Below, in pieces: positions 5,973 to 13,403 of a DNA stretch of 23,246 nucleotides (positions within the stretch are counted from its first letter, which is position 1; every line of letters starts with the position of its first letter). The translations under genes were made by a program, and so were the position numbers. Origin of the DNA: a virus. The notes below the pieces were generated by a model. It saw only the letters and a list, made by a program, of their open reading frames with translations. It made no database searches and was not told the origin of the DNA. Location: positions 1 to 23,246 of the IMG/VR virus record IMGVR_UViG_3300021425_003248, one strand, 5' to 3'.

Positions 5973-6755
5973 ATGCCAAACTCTCACAACATGGATCGTG
6001 ACCATGTTGTTATGTTGGAGAAGTTGGATAAGATTATTCTACACGCAGAAACAGAAGAAGTTGATACTGGGTTGCGAAAGAGAATCTATGCTCTTCGCAA
6101 CCTTTTGGTCATTCATTCTGGCAAAGCTCAAGGAATGAAAGATGAGTTAAACCAACTTATTGCGAAAAATAGAAAAAGGATCCTTCTAATCGGAGCAGCA
6201 GTTGTCACTGGCATTGTTGTTCCTTATTTCGTTATAACCAGAACAACTTGGTTAATGCAAAAGCCAATTGGATGTAAAGAATTTCCAACTACAAGTCCTT
6301 TATATCCTGGTAAGATTGAAGTATGTTTGAATGGTGTTACCAGAGCATACTCATTACACAACGGTGATGTTGAATTAGACCTTACATTTATGAAATCAGA
6401 AACTGAAAGAGTACAAGCAGACATTGTATTCTGGATTGCCGATAAGATTGCTGATAAGGAAGTTGATTATGCTGGTGAGTATAATATTGACAGAGTTAGG
6501 ATATATGACAATGGGATTTTAGTTGATGACCATAGAGAAAAGATGAGTGGATGGATGCACCCACTCGTTCCTGTTGACGTTCGTATGCCTATGTGGCAAT
6601 ATGTACATGATATGAGAGGCAAATTCCATAGAGACAAACCACCATTTGAAGAAGTCCTTCATGGATTTGTAGATAATATGGGTGCGATTGTTGCTACCTT
6701 AGGGAGTATTGGTGTTACTGCTTTTAGGTTTTTTAGAGCTGGGAGAGGAATGTAA
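5973..6755 (+). CDS. Hypothetical 260-aa membrane protein
   Basis: No family is recognised. The N-terminal 65 residues are charged and helical (LEKLDKIILHAETEEVD). A first membrane helix follows a basic patch (KNRKRILLIGAAVVTGIVV, about residues 70-90). A central region of about 130 residues contains a Cys pair and IDRVRIYDNGILVDD, and a hydrophobic segment near the C-terminus (NMGAIVATLGSIGVTAF) could be a second helix. Late promoter and context suggest a lysis-time envelope protein. An alternative ATG at 5991 exists, but the first ATG fits the late promoter distance. Its last 57 nt overlap the 3' end of the minus-strand gene at 6699-6950. Confidence 0.78.
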   Translation: MPNSHNMDRDHVVMLEKLDKIILHAETEEVDTGLRKRIYALRNLLVIHSGKAQGMKDELNQLIAKNRKRILLIGAAVVTGIVVPYFVITRTTWLMQKPIGCKEFPTTSPLYPGKIEVCLNGVTRAYSLHNGDVELDLTFMKSETERVQADIVFWIADKIADKEVDYAGEYNIDRVRIYDNGILVDDHREKMSGWMHPLVPVDVRMPMWQYVHDMRGKFHRDKPPFEEVLHGFVDNMGAIVATLGSIGVTAFRFFRAGRGM

Positions 6756-6950
6756 TTCCTCTTCTCTCTTTCTTTGAGCATCAATGCCAAAGGTGGATAA
6801 GGTGGATGTGAATACTGCTGCTACAAAAGTAGGATCCATCTTATTCATCACTCCCATATAACCAAGTGTAAGCATACCAGCAGACCAAATCAGCACTGCC
6901 ATTCTAACAAAAGCAACCATACAAATATTATCCTTAATAGTTTTTCTCAT
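6699..6950 (-). CDS. Small two-helix membrane protein, holin candidate
   Basis: The 83-aa protein has two hydrophobic stretches (about residues 8-33, VAFVRMAVLIWSAGMLTLGY, and about 38-55, DPTFVAAVFTSTLSTFG) joined by a short turn. A charged tail follows (DAQRKREEE, then Ser/Pro/Lys-rich). Size, two helices and a basic/polar C-terminus are what class II holins look like, and the endolysin is nearby. There is no sequence match I recognise, so the holin role is inference. It starts within the stop of the 110-aa gene (ATGA overlap) as the last member of the minus-strand cluster, and its 3' end overlaps the opposing 260-aa gene by 57 nt. Confidence 0.72.
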   Translation of the reverse strand: MRKTIKDNICMVAFVRMAVLIWSAGMLTLGYMGVMNKMDPTFVAAVFTSTLSTFGIDAQRKREEELHSSPSSKKPKSSNTNTP

Positions 6951-7279
6951 TCGCTGTCTTCTACTCTTGTTCTTAGTGCAATTACTGTAGTAAGAATAGT
7001 CAGTAAAGTTTCATACCCTCTTCTTTCAGATTCTTTACAATCTAAAGGAGGAGGGTTTTTTAATCCTCCAAGAACATTTGCTCTGCTAATTGTTCCAGGA
7101 ACCATAAAGTTACAAGCAGCAAAGTTAAGACCAACGAATCCAATTACGGAACAGCAAATAATGAAGATTAGTTTATTCAATAATGAACCGTGCTTTTTTC
7201 TTACCTCTTTTGGCAGGTCGTCTAATGAATCTGATGACTTCTGCTGGTTGTCGTTTTGGTTGTGGTCTGCGTCCTTCAT
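6947..7279 (-). CDS. Hypothetical 110-aa membrane protein
   Basis: The N-terminal 35 residues are polar and charged (MKDADHNQNDNQQKSSD). A strongly hydrophobic helix follows (about 36-60, LIFIICCSVIGFVGLNFAAC). The C-terminal part has NPPPLDCKESERRGYETL and a second weakly hydrophobic stretch (LLTILTTVIAL). The topology suggests a protein anchored in the inner membrane with a domain outside. A GAGGG-like ribosome-binding site lies about 10 nt before the ATG. The gene overlaps another frame (7173-7343) at its 5' end and the 83-aa gene at its 3' end. Function unknown; lysis partner proteins such as spanins have a comparable layout, but no diagnostic feature is present. Confidence 0.75.
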   Translation of the reverse strand: MKDADHNQNDNQQKSSDSLDDLPKEVRKKHGSLLNKLIFIICCSVIGFVGLNFAACNFMVPGTISRANVLGGLKNPPPLDCKESERRGYETLLTILTTVIALRTRVEDSE

Positions 7280-7343
7280 TGAAAATGCCCTCGTTGGTTA
7301 CTAATCTCATAATTAATAATCCAAGGAGAAGTGTTGATTTCAT
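7173..7343 (-). CDS. Hypothetical 56-aa basic protein, out-of-frame overlap
   Basis: This open frame starts one nt after the stop of the nuclease gene and overlaps the first 107 nt of the 110-aa gene in another frame. The product has a hydrophobic start (MKSTLLLGLLIMRLV) and then a very basic remainder (RRPQPKRQPAEVIRFIRRP, KRGKKKAR). A good AAGGAG sequence follows rather than precedes the ATG, so initiation is uncertain. The tight junction with the nuclease stop argues for a real gene, while the long overlap argues against. No function is proposed. Confidence 0.4.
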   Translation of the reverse strand: MKSTLLLGLLIMRLVTNEGIFNEGRRPQPKRQPAEVIRFIRRPAKRGKKKARFIIE

Positions 7344-7344
7344 T

Positions 7345-7683
7345 TTACATGTAAGGTTTTGCTATACCTTCAGTTAACATTTTTTCATTGACTGTTACTG
7401 GATCGCCTACAAGATATAGGGTTCCCAATATCCTTCCATATTTATCCTCTTTATGAGTTTCAATTATCCACTCACCTTCACGAGCAAGTTCTTTTTCCAA
7501 CCATAGTCTTGCTTTTATTCCTTCTGTCTTTTCTTTTAAATCTTTTGTTCTTGTTTCTGCTGCGTTGATACCTTTTAATCTTACTCTATGTGATATTGTT
7601 AGATTGAACCCCAGATCTATATCAATATCAATGGTGTCTCCATCAATGATTCTTTTGATTCTTTTGATCTTGTACTGATACAT
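7345..7683 (-). CDS. Staphylococcal-nuclease-like protein (SNase family)
   Basis: A calcium-dependent nuclease of the thermonuclease fold is indicated by KRIIDGDTIDIDIDLGF (residues about 10-26), the arginine-bearing RVRLKGINAAETRTKD (about 33-48) and EDKYGRILGTLYL (about 79-91). These correspond to the metal-binding and catalytic blocks of the family. At 112 aa it is a little shorter than secreted SNases and has no signal peptide, so it should act in the cytoplasm, for example in host DNA breakdown. The upstream small gene overlaps its start by 41 nt, and GGAG lies 9 nt before the ATG. It belongs to the minus-strand cluster that starts at 8153. Confidence 0.87.
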   Translation of the reverse strand: MYQYKIKRIKRIIDGDTIDIDIDLGFNLTISHRVRLKGINAAETRTKDLKEKTEGIKARLWLEKELAREGEWIIETHKEDKYGRILGTLYLVGDPVTVNEKMLTEGIAKPYM

Positions 7684-7789
7684 CTTTCATCTCCAGATGC
7701 GCTAGTCTTAATATGTAGTAAATTGTCCAGGCAGTGAACGTGAGACCACAAGATAATATTATTACAACACCACAAGGAAACTGATCCAT
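7643..7789 (-). CDS. 48-aa membrane peptide
   Basis: A small frame encodes a product starting MDQFPCGVVIILSCG with one membrane helix (about residues 7-27) and a charged, Gln/Lys-rich tail. It starts on the last base of the preceding gene's stop (TAATG) and runs 41 nt into the nuclease gene, supplying that gene's ribosome-binding site. The coupling on the upstream side supports it. Function unknown. Confidence 0.55.
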   Translation of the reverse strand: MDQFPCGVVIILSCGLTFTAWTIYYILRLAHLEMKDVSVQDQKNQKNH

Positions 7790-7959
7790 TACTTTACCTC
7801 CACTTGCTGATAACTACATCCTTTGAAATCTTTTATTTCGTCAACTGATAATAAAAACATAGCAGTTAGACCCAATATGAAAGCAAAAATAACTTGCGGT
7901 AAATTATAGTTGCAGTCATTTGCTGTTGGGTCTTCCTCATCGTCAGGACGATAATCCAT
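7789..7959 (-). CDS. 56-aa membrane protein with an acidic N-terminus
   Basis: The product begins MDYRPDDEEDPTANDC, has one membrane helix (about residues 21-38, PQVIFAFILGLTAMFLL) and a soluble tail ending YQQVEVK. The start overlaps the stop of the upstream 64-aa gene (TGATG) and its stop overlaps the next start (TAATG), giving a chain of coupled small genes. No family is recognised. Confidence 0.62.
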   Translation of the reverse strand: MDYRPDDEEDPTANDCNYNLPQVIFAFILGLTAMFLLSVDEIKDFKGCSYQQVEVK

Positions 7960-8153
7960 CAATACTTACCTTCTTGTTTATGAATCCAAGTTTTAAGTTC
8001 GTGTAAATAATTTCTCAACATGTCCGCTTTTTCTAAATGCCATTTATCACCACTCTTGAAGTACTCTTGAGTGTGATTGTCAATTGCTTTTAGTGTATTG
8101 TGTATAGGTGCATTCCAAGGTTCTCTTATTGGAGTATTCCATTCCCTAGGCAT
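7959..8153 (-). CDS. Hypothetical 64-aa protein, first gene of the minus-strand late cluster
   Basis: A small soluble protein rich in Trp, His and charged residues (MPREWNTPIREPWN, then a helical KWHLEKADMLRNYLHELKTW). It lacks membrane segments or motifs. A minus-strand late box (8174-8180) lies 20 nt before its ATG, making it the lead gene of a unit running 8153 to about 6699. The helical half could mediate protein contacts. Function unknown. Confidence 0.7.
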   Translation of the reverse strand: MPREWNTPIREPWNAPIHNTLKAIDNHTQEYFKSGDKWHLEKADMLRNYLHELKTWIHKQEGKY

Positions 8154-8173
8154 TTGCGGGAAGCAGTTTTAAT

Positions 8174-8205
8174 TATTTATTCGTCATATGTTTAAATTAT
8201 AAATA
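8174..8205. promoter_or_regulatory. Divergent pair of late promoters
   Basis: TATTTAT at 8174-8180 is ATAAATA on the minus strand, 20 nt before the 64-aa gene. TATAAATA at 8198-8205 on the plus strand is the full T4 late consensus, 24 nt before the fibre gene. Two late units therefore diverge from this 76-nt gap. Confidence 0.8.
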
Positions 8206-8229
8206 TAATTAAGAGAAAATTATCTTAAT

Positions 8230-9513
8230 ATGTCAAAACAAATAGTAAATATTGGTTCAGTTGCAAATGACGGGACTGGTGACTCCATAAGAGTCGGAAT
8301 GAATAAAATTAATTCTAATTTTGATGAAATTTATTCGACTATAGGTGATGGAACTACATTAAGTATTTCTAGTGATGCAGCAACTCTTAATGGAGAACTA
8401 CCTGCTTATTATTTAAATTATGAAAATTTTACAAATATTCCAACAGATGTTTCTGAATTTACCAATGGATCCGGATATATTACTTCTACTGCTTTAGTTG
8501 GTTTAGCATCTGAAGGTTATGTTGATGCTGCTGTTGCTTCTGGAGAAGGTGGATCTGGAATTGGTATTACTTATGGTGATCTAAGTGTAGATTATTCTGC
8601 TGCTTCAGGAGTAGGTACACTTACATATAATAATACTAACGGAACTTTTACCTTTACTCCTCCAGATCTTTCTGGATCTGGAATTGGTATTACTTATGGT
8701 GATCTAAGTGTAGATTATTCTGCTGCTTCAGGAGTAGGTACACTTACATATAATAATACTAACGGAACTTTTACCTTTGCTCCACCAGATTTAGTAGGAT
8801 TCACAACTTCTGGTGACCTAGTAGGATTCACAACTTCTGGTGACCTAGTAGGATTCACAACTTCTGGTGACCTAGTAGGATTTGTCACTACTGGAGGTTC
8901 TGGTTCTACTTTAACTGGGATAGTAACATCTATCATTGCAGGAACAAATATAACTATAGTTCCAGAGAATGGGACAGGTTCTGTCACCATCAATTCTTCC
9001 GGAAGTGGCGGTGGGTCATTATCAATTCAAGATGAGGGTATTTCTGTTGGCACTGCAGCAACAATAATAAATTTTGTAGGATCTGATGTATCTGCATCTT
9101 ATTCCAGCGGCATTTCAACTATCACTATCTCAAATTCAAGAAAAATAGGAATTGATACAACTTCCCCCATTGGTTTGGGAAGCACTGGAAATATAGAAAT
9201 TTCTGCATCTAAAACATACGTATTGTATTCGATCGAGACAAATTATCCCGCATGGGTAACTTTATACACAGATGCAAATAGTAGAACTCTTGATGCTAGC
9301 AGGGTAGAAACTCAAGATCCTCTTCCAGGTTCTGGGGTCATTGCTGAGGTTATTACAACTTCAGGAAATTTAAATCAATTGATTACACCAGGAATTATTG
9401 GATTTAACAATGATTCTCCAACAACATCAAACATTTATGTCAAGGTAGTCAATAAACATAGTTCGGAAGTTGCAATAGGTGTTACTATTAATTACTTAAA
9501 ACTAGAGGACTGA
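8230..9513 (+). CDS. Repeat-rich fibre-like virion structural protein
   Basis: The 427-aa product is Gly/Ser/Thr-rich, without signal peptide or membrane helix. It opens with MSKQIVNIGSVANDGTGD followed by KINSNFDEIY, an N-terminus I associate with cyanomyovirus tail or baseplate fibre proteins. Residues about 108-189 are two 41-residue repeats (each starting GSGIGITYGDLSVDY). Residues about 189-215 are three exact copies of VGFTTSGDL and a fourth degenerate one. The C-terminal half (about 280-427) is beta-rich and could be a knob domain (INYLKLED end). A full late promoter precedes it. The repeats imply an elongated, trimer-type shaft. The two following S8 genes form a unit with it, spaced by 3 nt. 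Confidence 0.8.
   Translation: MSKQIVNIGSVANDGTGDSIRVGMNKINSNFDEIYSTIGDGTTLSISSDAATLNGELPAYYLNYENFTNIPTDVSEFTNGSGYITSTALVGLASEGYVDAAVASGEGGSGIGITYGDLSVDYSAASGVGTLTYNNTNGTFTFTPPDLSGSGIGITYGDLSVDYSAASGVGTLTYNNTNGTFTFAPPDLVGFTTSGDLVGFTTSGDLVGFTTSGDLVGFVTTGGSGSTLTGIVTSIIAGTNITIVPENGTGSVTINSSGSGGGSLSIQDEGISVGTAATIINFVGSDVSASYSSGISTITISNSRKIGIDTTSPIGLGSTGNIEISASKTYVLYSIETNYPAWVTLYTDANSRTLDASRVETQDPLPGSGVIAEVITTSGNLNQLITPGIIGFNNDSPTTSNIYVKVVNKHSSEVAIGVTINYLKLED
8551..8796 (+). repeat. Tandem 123-bp duplication inside the fibre gene
   Basis: Two successive 123-nt units (8551-8673 and 8674-8796) are nearly identical in DNA, including third positions. They start to differ only at the end (TTTACTCC against TTTGCTCC and beyond). 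Each encodes 41 residues, so frame is kept. Near-identity of silent sites points to a recent or homogenised duplication. Confidence 0.92.
8794..8874 (+). repeat. Three exact 27-bp repeats inside the fibre gene
   Basis: Units 8794-8820, 8821-8847 and 8848-8874 are identical and encode VGFTTSGDL, followed by a diverged fourth unit from 8875. Multiples of three allow copy-number change without loss of frame. Confidence 0.93.
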
Positions 9514-9516
9514 TAA

Positions 9517-11349
9517 ATGTCAGAACTTAAAGAATATATCGTAACTCTTCATCGCCATGAAGACCTTACCGGTTTTTATGAGGATATGGAAAGTAATGGA
9601 TATGCCTTAAAGAAAAAAAGAAACATTAGTAGAAATACTCATTATTTGTTAACCGATCAGCAAGCAGAAGATCTGAAAAATGATGAACGTGTATTGGCAG
9701 TAAATTGGGCACATCATCCTTTAAGGTTAAAATCAAGAGTTCTTGGAGGATCTTATACAATTAGTGGTACATTTTTTAAAGATGATACATCTGCTTCTGC
9801 TTGGACGGGTACCGAAACTGCTCCATTAGGCACTCCAGCAGCAACAGATAGGCAATGGGGTCAATTGCATTGTGCAGGAACAGACTCTGATAGAGGAAAA
9901 GGATCATTTGGATCAATAAATACTACTAATTTTATTTCAAGAACAACTGATATTACCGTTGGTGAGGCAGTTGGTGGAGGAACGACGGAATCTAAAAATG
10001 GGACAGTAACTGTATGGAATGATGGTAAAGATGTTGACGTTATTATTAGCGATACTCCATTGGCATATGATTGCGAAGAATGGAAAAGTCTTTCAACTGG
10101 AAATAATAGATTTGTACAATATGCTTGGAATGATTTAAATTCTATTGTTGAACTTGATGCTGGAGAATCTACGTTAAGTTCTTATTCTTATTACTCTTTA
10201 GCTGATATGGGATCAGCTACTCAAGGAACTACTCCAACAGATCATTGGCAACAATCTCATGGTATACATGTTGGGGGTACTGCCGCCGGAAAGCACTATG
10301 GGTGGGCCGTTGAATCTAATATTTATAGTATAAATTACCTTGATCCTGTTATGGTATATAGTTTATTTGATTATGTAAGAGCATTCCATCGAAAAAAATG
10401 GTCAGATGGGAACAGAACACCAACTATTATTAATAATAGTTGGTTGGCTTTAACAGTACTTTATGATGAATTGAAGGGAAATGAGTCTACTTATATTTCT
10501 TCCGTAAAATATAGAAATGTAACTTATACTCCAGGAGATACTCTTCCAAATGATGCTGGAAATACATGGGATCACACTTCACTTAAAAAAGCATTTGGTA
10601 TTGATACAAATTGGTTGGTTATTCCATATATTAATGAAGACACAATTGCCGATGTTGAAGATGCTGCTGATGAGGGTATTGTTGTAGTAACTATACCTCA
10701 CAATTTTAATAATTATTTTATTAAAGATCCTACTCATCCAGATTATAATAATCAAATTACTATATCTAATTTTGATCCTCAGGTTGATGGAACTTGGGAT
10801 ATTAATAAACCGCCCGAACCTGCTGCGGCTATTAAATCCATAGTTGTTGGGGCATTGGCTGGAACACCAGACTTTAGAAAATCATGTTTTAGTGGATATG
10901 GTCCTGCGGTAGATATTTTTGCACCGGGTTCAAATATAATTTCATGTGTCCTTGAAAATAATAAAGTTGGTCAGATTTATAGCCCTTGGCCCGGAAATGT
11001 CGATACTAAATCAGGTTATTCTGGGAATTATTATTTAAATTATAGTGGAACTAGTATGGCAGCGCCACAAGTTGCTGGTGTTTTAGCATGTGCTGCTACT
11101 AAAAAATCTAGATTTACTTATGATGATGCCCTGTATTATCTCCAGAAGACTTCAAAAAAAGATGATATGGTTTTTAATGTTAGTGGTGGTGGTTTTGATG
11201 ACCCCACACTGCAGAAAGAAAGTCCAAATGCTTATTTGTTGGCAAAAAGTCCAAGGGAAGAAACTGGATATCTTATGGATCAAAAAGGGACAAGAAAAGA
11301 ATCTGGTAATGTTTGGCCAAGACGAAATACTTTTATATACAAAGGTTAA
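9517..11349 (+). CDS. Subtilisin-like S8-family protein, copy 1
   Basis: The 610-aa protein starts with a propeptide-like domain (residues 1-75, MSELKEYIVTLHRHEDLTGF) resembling the I9 inhibitor/chaperone region of subtilases, then a catalytic domain. The triad is Asp179 (DVIISDTPLAYDCEEW), His248 (HGIHVGGTAAG) and Ser513 (SGTSMAAPQVAG). The Asp motif reads DTP instead of the usual DTG. The usual AAGN oxyanion region is replaced by IPHNFNNY, which still offers an Asn. No secretion signal is seen. It starts 3 nt after the fibre gene stop with AGAGGA as ribosome-binding site, so a virion role (processing or a fibre-attached protease) is more likely than a secreted enzyme. It is paralogous to the next S8 gene throughout. 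Confidence 0.86.
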   Translation: MSELKEYIVTLHRHEDLTGFYEDMESNGYALKKKRNISRNTHYLLTDQQAEDLKNDERVLAVNWAHHPLRLKSRVLGGSYTISGTFFKDDTSASAWTGTETAPLGTPAATDRQWGQLHCAGTDSDRGKGSFGSINTTNFISRTTDITVGEAVGGGTTESKNGTVTVWNDGKDVDVIISDTPLAYDCEEWKSLSTGNNRFVQYAWNDLNSIVELDAGESTLSSYSYYSLADMGSATQGTTPTDHWQQSHGIHVGGTAAGKHYGWAVESNIYSINYLDPVMVYSLFDYVRAFHRKKWSDGNRTPTIINNSWLALTVLYDELKGNESTYISSVKYRNVTYTPGDTLPNDAGNTWDHTSLKKAFGIDTNWLVIPYINEDTIADVEDAADEGIVVVTIPHNFNNYFIKDPTHPDYNNQITISNFDPQVDGTWDINKPPEPAAAIKSIVVGALAGTPDFRKSCFSGYGPAVDIFAPGSNIISCVLENNKVGQIYSPWPGNVDTKSGYSGNYYLNYSGTSMAAPQVAGVLACAATKKSRFTYDDALYYLQKTSKKDDMVFNVSGGGFDDPTLQKESPNAYLLAKSPREETGYLMDQKGTRKESGNVWPRRNTFIYKG

Positions 11350-11374
11350 ATAATTTTTTAGTATATTATCCTCT

Positions 11375-11471
11375 GGATTTAATAATGACGGAACTCCATC
11401 ATCCAATGTTTACGCCAGAGTTGTTAATAAGCATTCTACAACTGTTTAAGTACCTTAAGTTAGAGGACTGA
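11375..11471 (+). pseudogene. Decayed copy of the fibre gene 3' end
   Basis: Between the S8 genes, the sequence from 11375 would read GFNNDGTPSSNVYARVVNKHS in one frame. It matches GFNNDSPTTSNIYVKVVNKHS near the end of the fibre protein. After a small deletion, TACCTTAAGTTAGAGGACTGA-type sequence (YLKLED, stop) appears in another frame, again as in the fibre gene. It runs directly into the same GAGGACTGATAA ribosome-binding region and S8 start found at the fibre/S8 junction. The piece has no start and is frameshifted, so it is a relic. Confidence 0.85.
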
Positions 11472-11474
11472 TAA

Positions 11475-13289
11475 ATGTCAGAACTTAAAGAATATATCGT
11501 AACTCTTCATCGTCATGAAGACCTTGAAGGTTTTTATGAGGATATGGAGACTCCTGGTGGGGATTTGTATATTCCTGATAGAAAAGTTGATATTTCTCTC
11601 AGAAGACCAATGAGTAGAAATACTTATTATCTATTAACCGAAGAAGAAGCAGAACTTATCAAAAAAGACGAAAGAGTTTGGGATGTAGTTCTGAAAGAGG
11701 AAATTAAATTTAGACCAAGAGCTATAGTAAATAACTCTCCTTATACAGTTTCTGGTGATTTTTGGAAAGATGCAGATTCAATCAGTTTAACCGAAGAAGG
11801 AATTTTTAGACCTTCTTTTACCGCAGATGCGAATAAACATCAATGGGGATTGCTTCATTGTGCTGGAACTGCTACTCAAAGAAGAAAAAATTCTTCTTGG
11901 GGAGGTAGTGGAACCACTGAGGTAGTTAATGATTCTGTCACGGTATTTAATGGTGGTAAGCATGTTGATGTAGTTATAGTAGATGATCCAGTTTCTTATG
12001 ACTGTGAAGAGTGGTACAGTCCTTCATCAAACACTACAAGATTTGTGCAATATCAATGGTTTGATGAACTTAATTCATATGTTTTATCTATTGATGACGA
12101 TGGATTTTCCAATTTACCAACTGGAACAATAGAATATCCAACAAATGCCAGTAATTCTACTTATCATGGGACGATGGTTGCGAGTATCGCTGCCGGACAA
12201 TTTTATGGATGGGCAAAAGAATCTAACATATATTCATTAGCATTTGAATGGCCTTCTGGTCAAGGTGTATATGAAGATTTATTAATTTTTGATTATTTGA
12301 GAGCATTTCATTTATATAAACCAATAAATCCCGAAACGGGATTTAGAAATCCAACTATAACAAATCATAGTTATGGTGGGTTTAAAAATATGCCGACAAA
12401 AACTGATGAATCTGGGACATATAATAGTTTAGATTTTGAAGATTTAATATCAGTTACTTATCAAGATTCCACTTACGATGCTTCAACTCCAGGACCAGCA
12501 GGATCGTGGACTCAAGAAAATGTAGAAAATGCTTTTGGTGTTAGATTTGGTGTTGAAAATTATCCTTTATGGTCAGCGGCAACAATTGCCGATGTACAAG
12601 ATTGTATTAAAGACGGTGTTGTACTTGTAGGGGCTGCTGGAAATGATAATTTACTTCTTGCAAGACCTAATGATATTAATTGGGATAACAAATTAACAGT
12701 GTCTGGTGGAGTTGGTACTTTTTACTATAATAGAGGAGGTTCTCCAAATACTCCAGATGCTGGTATATTTCAAATTGGCAATTTATCCGATACTGCCGAT
12801 TTTCGAAGATGGAATCTTAGCGAATTTGGTCCAGGTGTCGATTATTTTGCTCCAGGAGATCAAATAGTATGTTCTTCATTTGATGCAGTCAGTTATTTTC
12901 GCAATTTAGGTGACGTTACAACTGGATTTGAATTTCTAGTAGACAGTAAGTACACGGAGGGTAGTGGGAATTGGTGGTTAGCTGCATCTGGGACTAGTTT
13001 TTCATCACCACAGGTATGTGGAATACTTGCCTGTGCTGCGACAAATAAACCAAGATTTACGCAACAAGATGCTAAAATGTATCTTGAAAAAACATGTGTA
13101 ACTGGAGATATGACTTTTGATTTAAGTGGAGGTGAATATAGCGATCCAACCTGTAGTAAAGGAAGTCCAAATAAAGTTGTGGCGTGTAAAAATCCTAGAG
13201 ATGAATCTGGATTTATTAATTCACAGAAGGGAGAAAGGAAAACTACTGGTATGGTATTTCCTCGAATAAATACATTGAATATGGTATAG
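11475..13289 (+). CDS. Subtilisin-like S8-family protein, copy 2
   Basis: This 604-aa protein is the tandem paralogue of the preceding S8 protein. The first 16 codons differ by hardly any base, then the two diverge, with a 16-residue insertion after about residue 28 here. The triad is Asp170 (DVVIVDDPVSYDCEEW), His231 (HGTMVASIAAG) and Ser508 (SGTSFSSPQVCG). It keeps the classic oxyanion segment GAAGNDN, which copy 1 lacks. The Asp motif is DDP rather than DTG. There is no signal peptide or membrane segment. The C-terminal 60 residues (DPTCSKGSPNKVVACKNPRDESGF) parallel those of copy 1 (ESPNAYLLAKSPREETGY). Divergence with triad conservation suggests two targets or a hetero-oligomer. It ends before the psbA promoter/terminator. 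Confidence 0.87.
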   Translation: MSELKEYIVTLHRHEDLEGFYEDMETPGGDLYIPDRKVDISLRRPMSRNTYYLLTEEEAELIKKDERVWDVVLKEEIKFRPRAIVNNSPYTVSGDFWKDADSISLTEEGIFRPSFTADANKHQWGLLHCAGTATQRRKNSSWGGSGTTEVVNDSVTVFNGGKHVDVVIVDDPVSYDCEEWYSPSSNTTRFVQYQWFDELNSYVLSIDDDGFSNLPTGTIEYPTNASNSTYHGTMVASIAAGQFYGWAKESNIYSLAFEWPSGQGVYEDLLIFDYLRAFHLYKPINPETGFRNPTITNHSYGGFKNMPTKTDESGTYNSLDFEDLISVTYQDSTYDASTPGPAGSWTQENVENAFGVRFGVENYPLWSAATIADVQDCIKDGVVLVGAAGNDNLLLARPNDINWDNKLTVSGGVGTFYYNRGGSPNTPDAGIFQIGNLSDTADFRRWNLSEFGPGVDYFAPGDQIVCSSFDAVSYFRNLGDVTTGFEFLVDSKYTEGSGNWWLAASGTSFSSPQVCGILACAATNKPRFTQQDAKMYLEKTCVTGDMTFDLSGGEYSDPTCSKGSPNKVVACKNPRDESGFINSQKGERKTTGMVFPRINTLNMV

Positions 13290-13308
13290 AAATTTTTAAT
13301 TCCAACAC

Positions 13309-13331
13309 ACCCCTTGACAGGGGGTTTTTTT
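13309..13331 (+). terminator. Terminator after the S8 genes, with TTGACA in the loop
   Basis: CCCC(T) pairs with (A)GGGG around TTGACA/TGAC and T7 follows. The loop contains the -35 box of the psbA promoter. Confidence 0.85.
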
Positions 13332-13347
13332 AGTGCTATTATAAATA
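13314..13347 (+). promoter_or_regulatory. Overlapping early (sigma70) and late promoters of psbA
   Basis: TTGACA (13314-13319), 17 nt and TATTAT (13337-13342) form a strong host-type promoter. TATAAATA (13340-13347), the full T4 late box, overlaps its -10 region. psbA can thus be transcribed both early and late from nearly the same point. Confidence 0.82.
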
Positions 13348-13403
13348 GGTAAACAAATGTTACGAAATCAACATATTTCTTAATATTTGTCCTCTTCCTA
13401 ACC

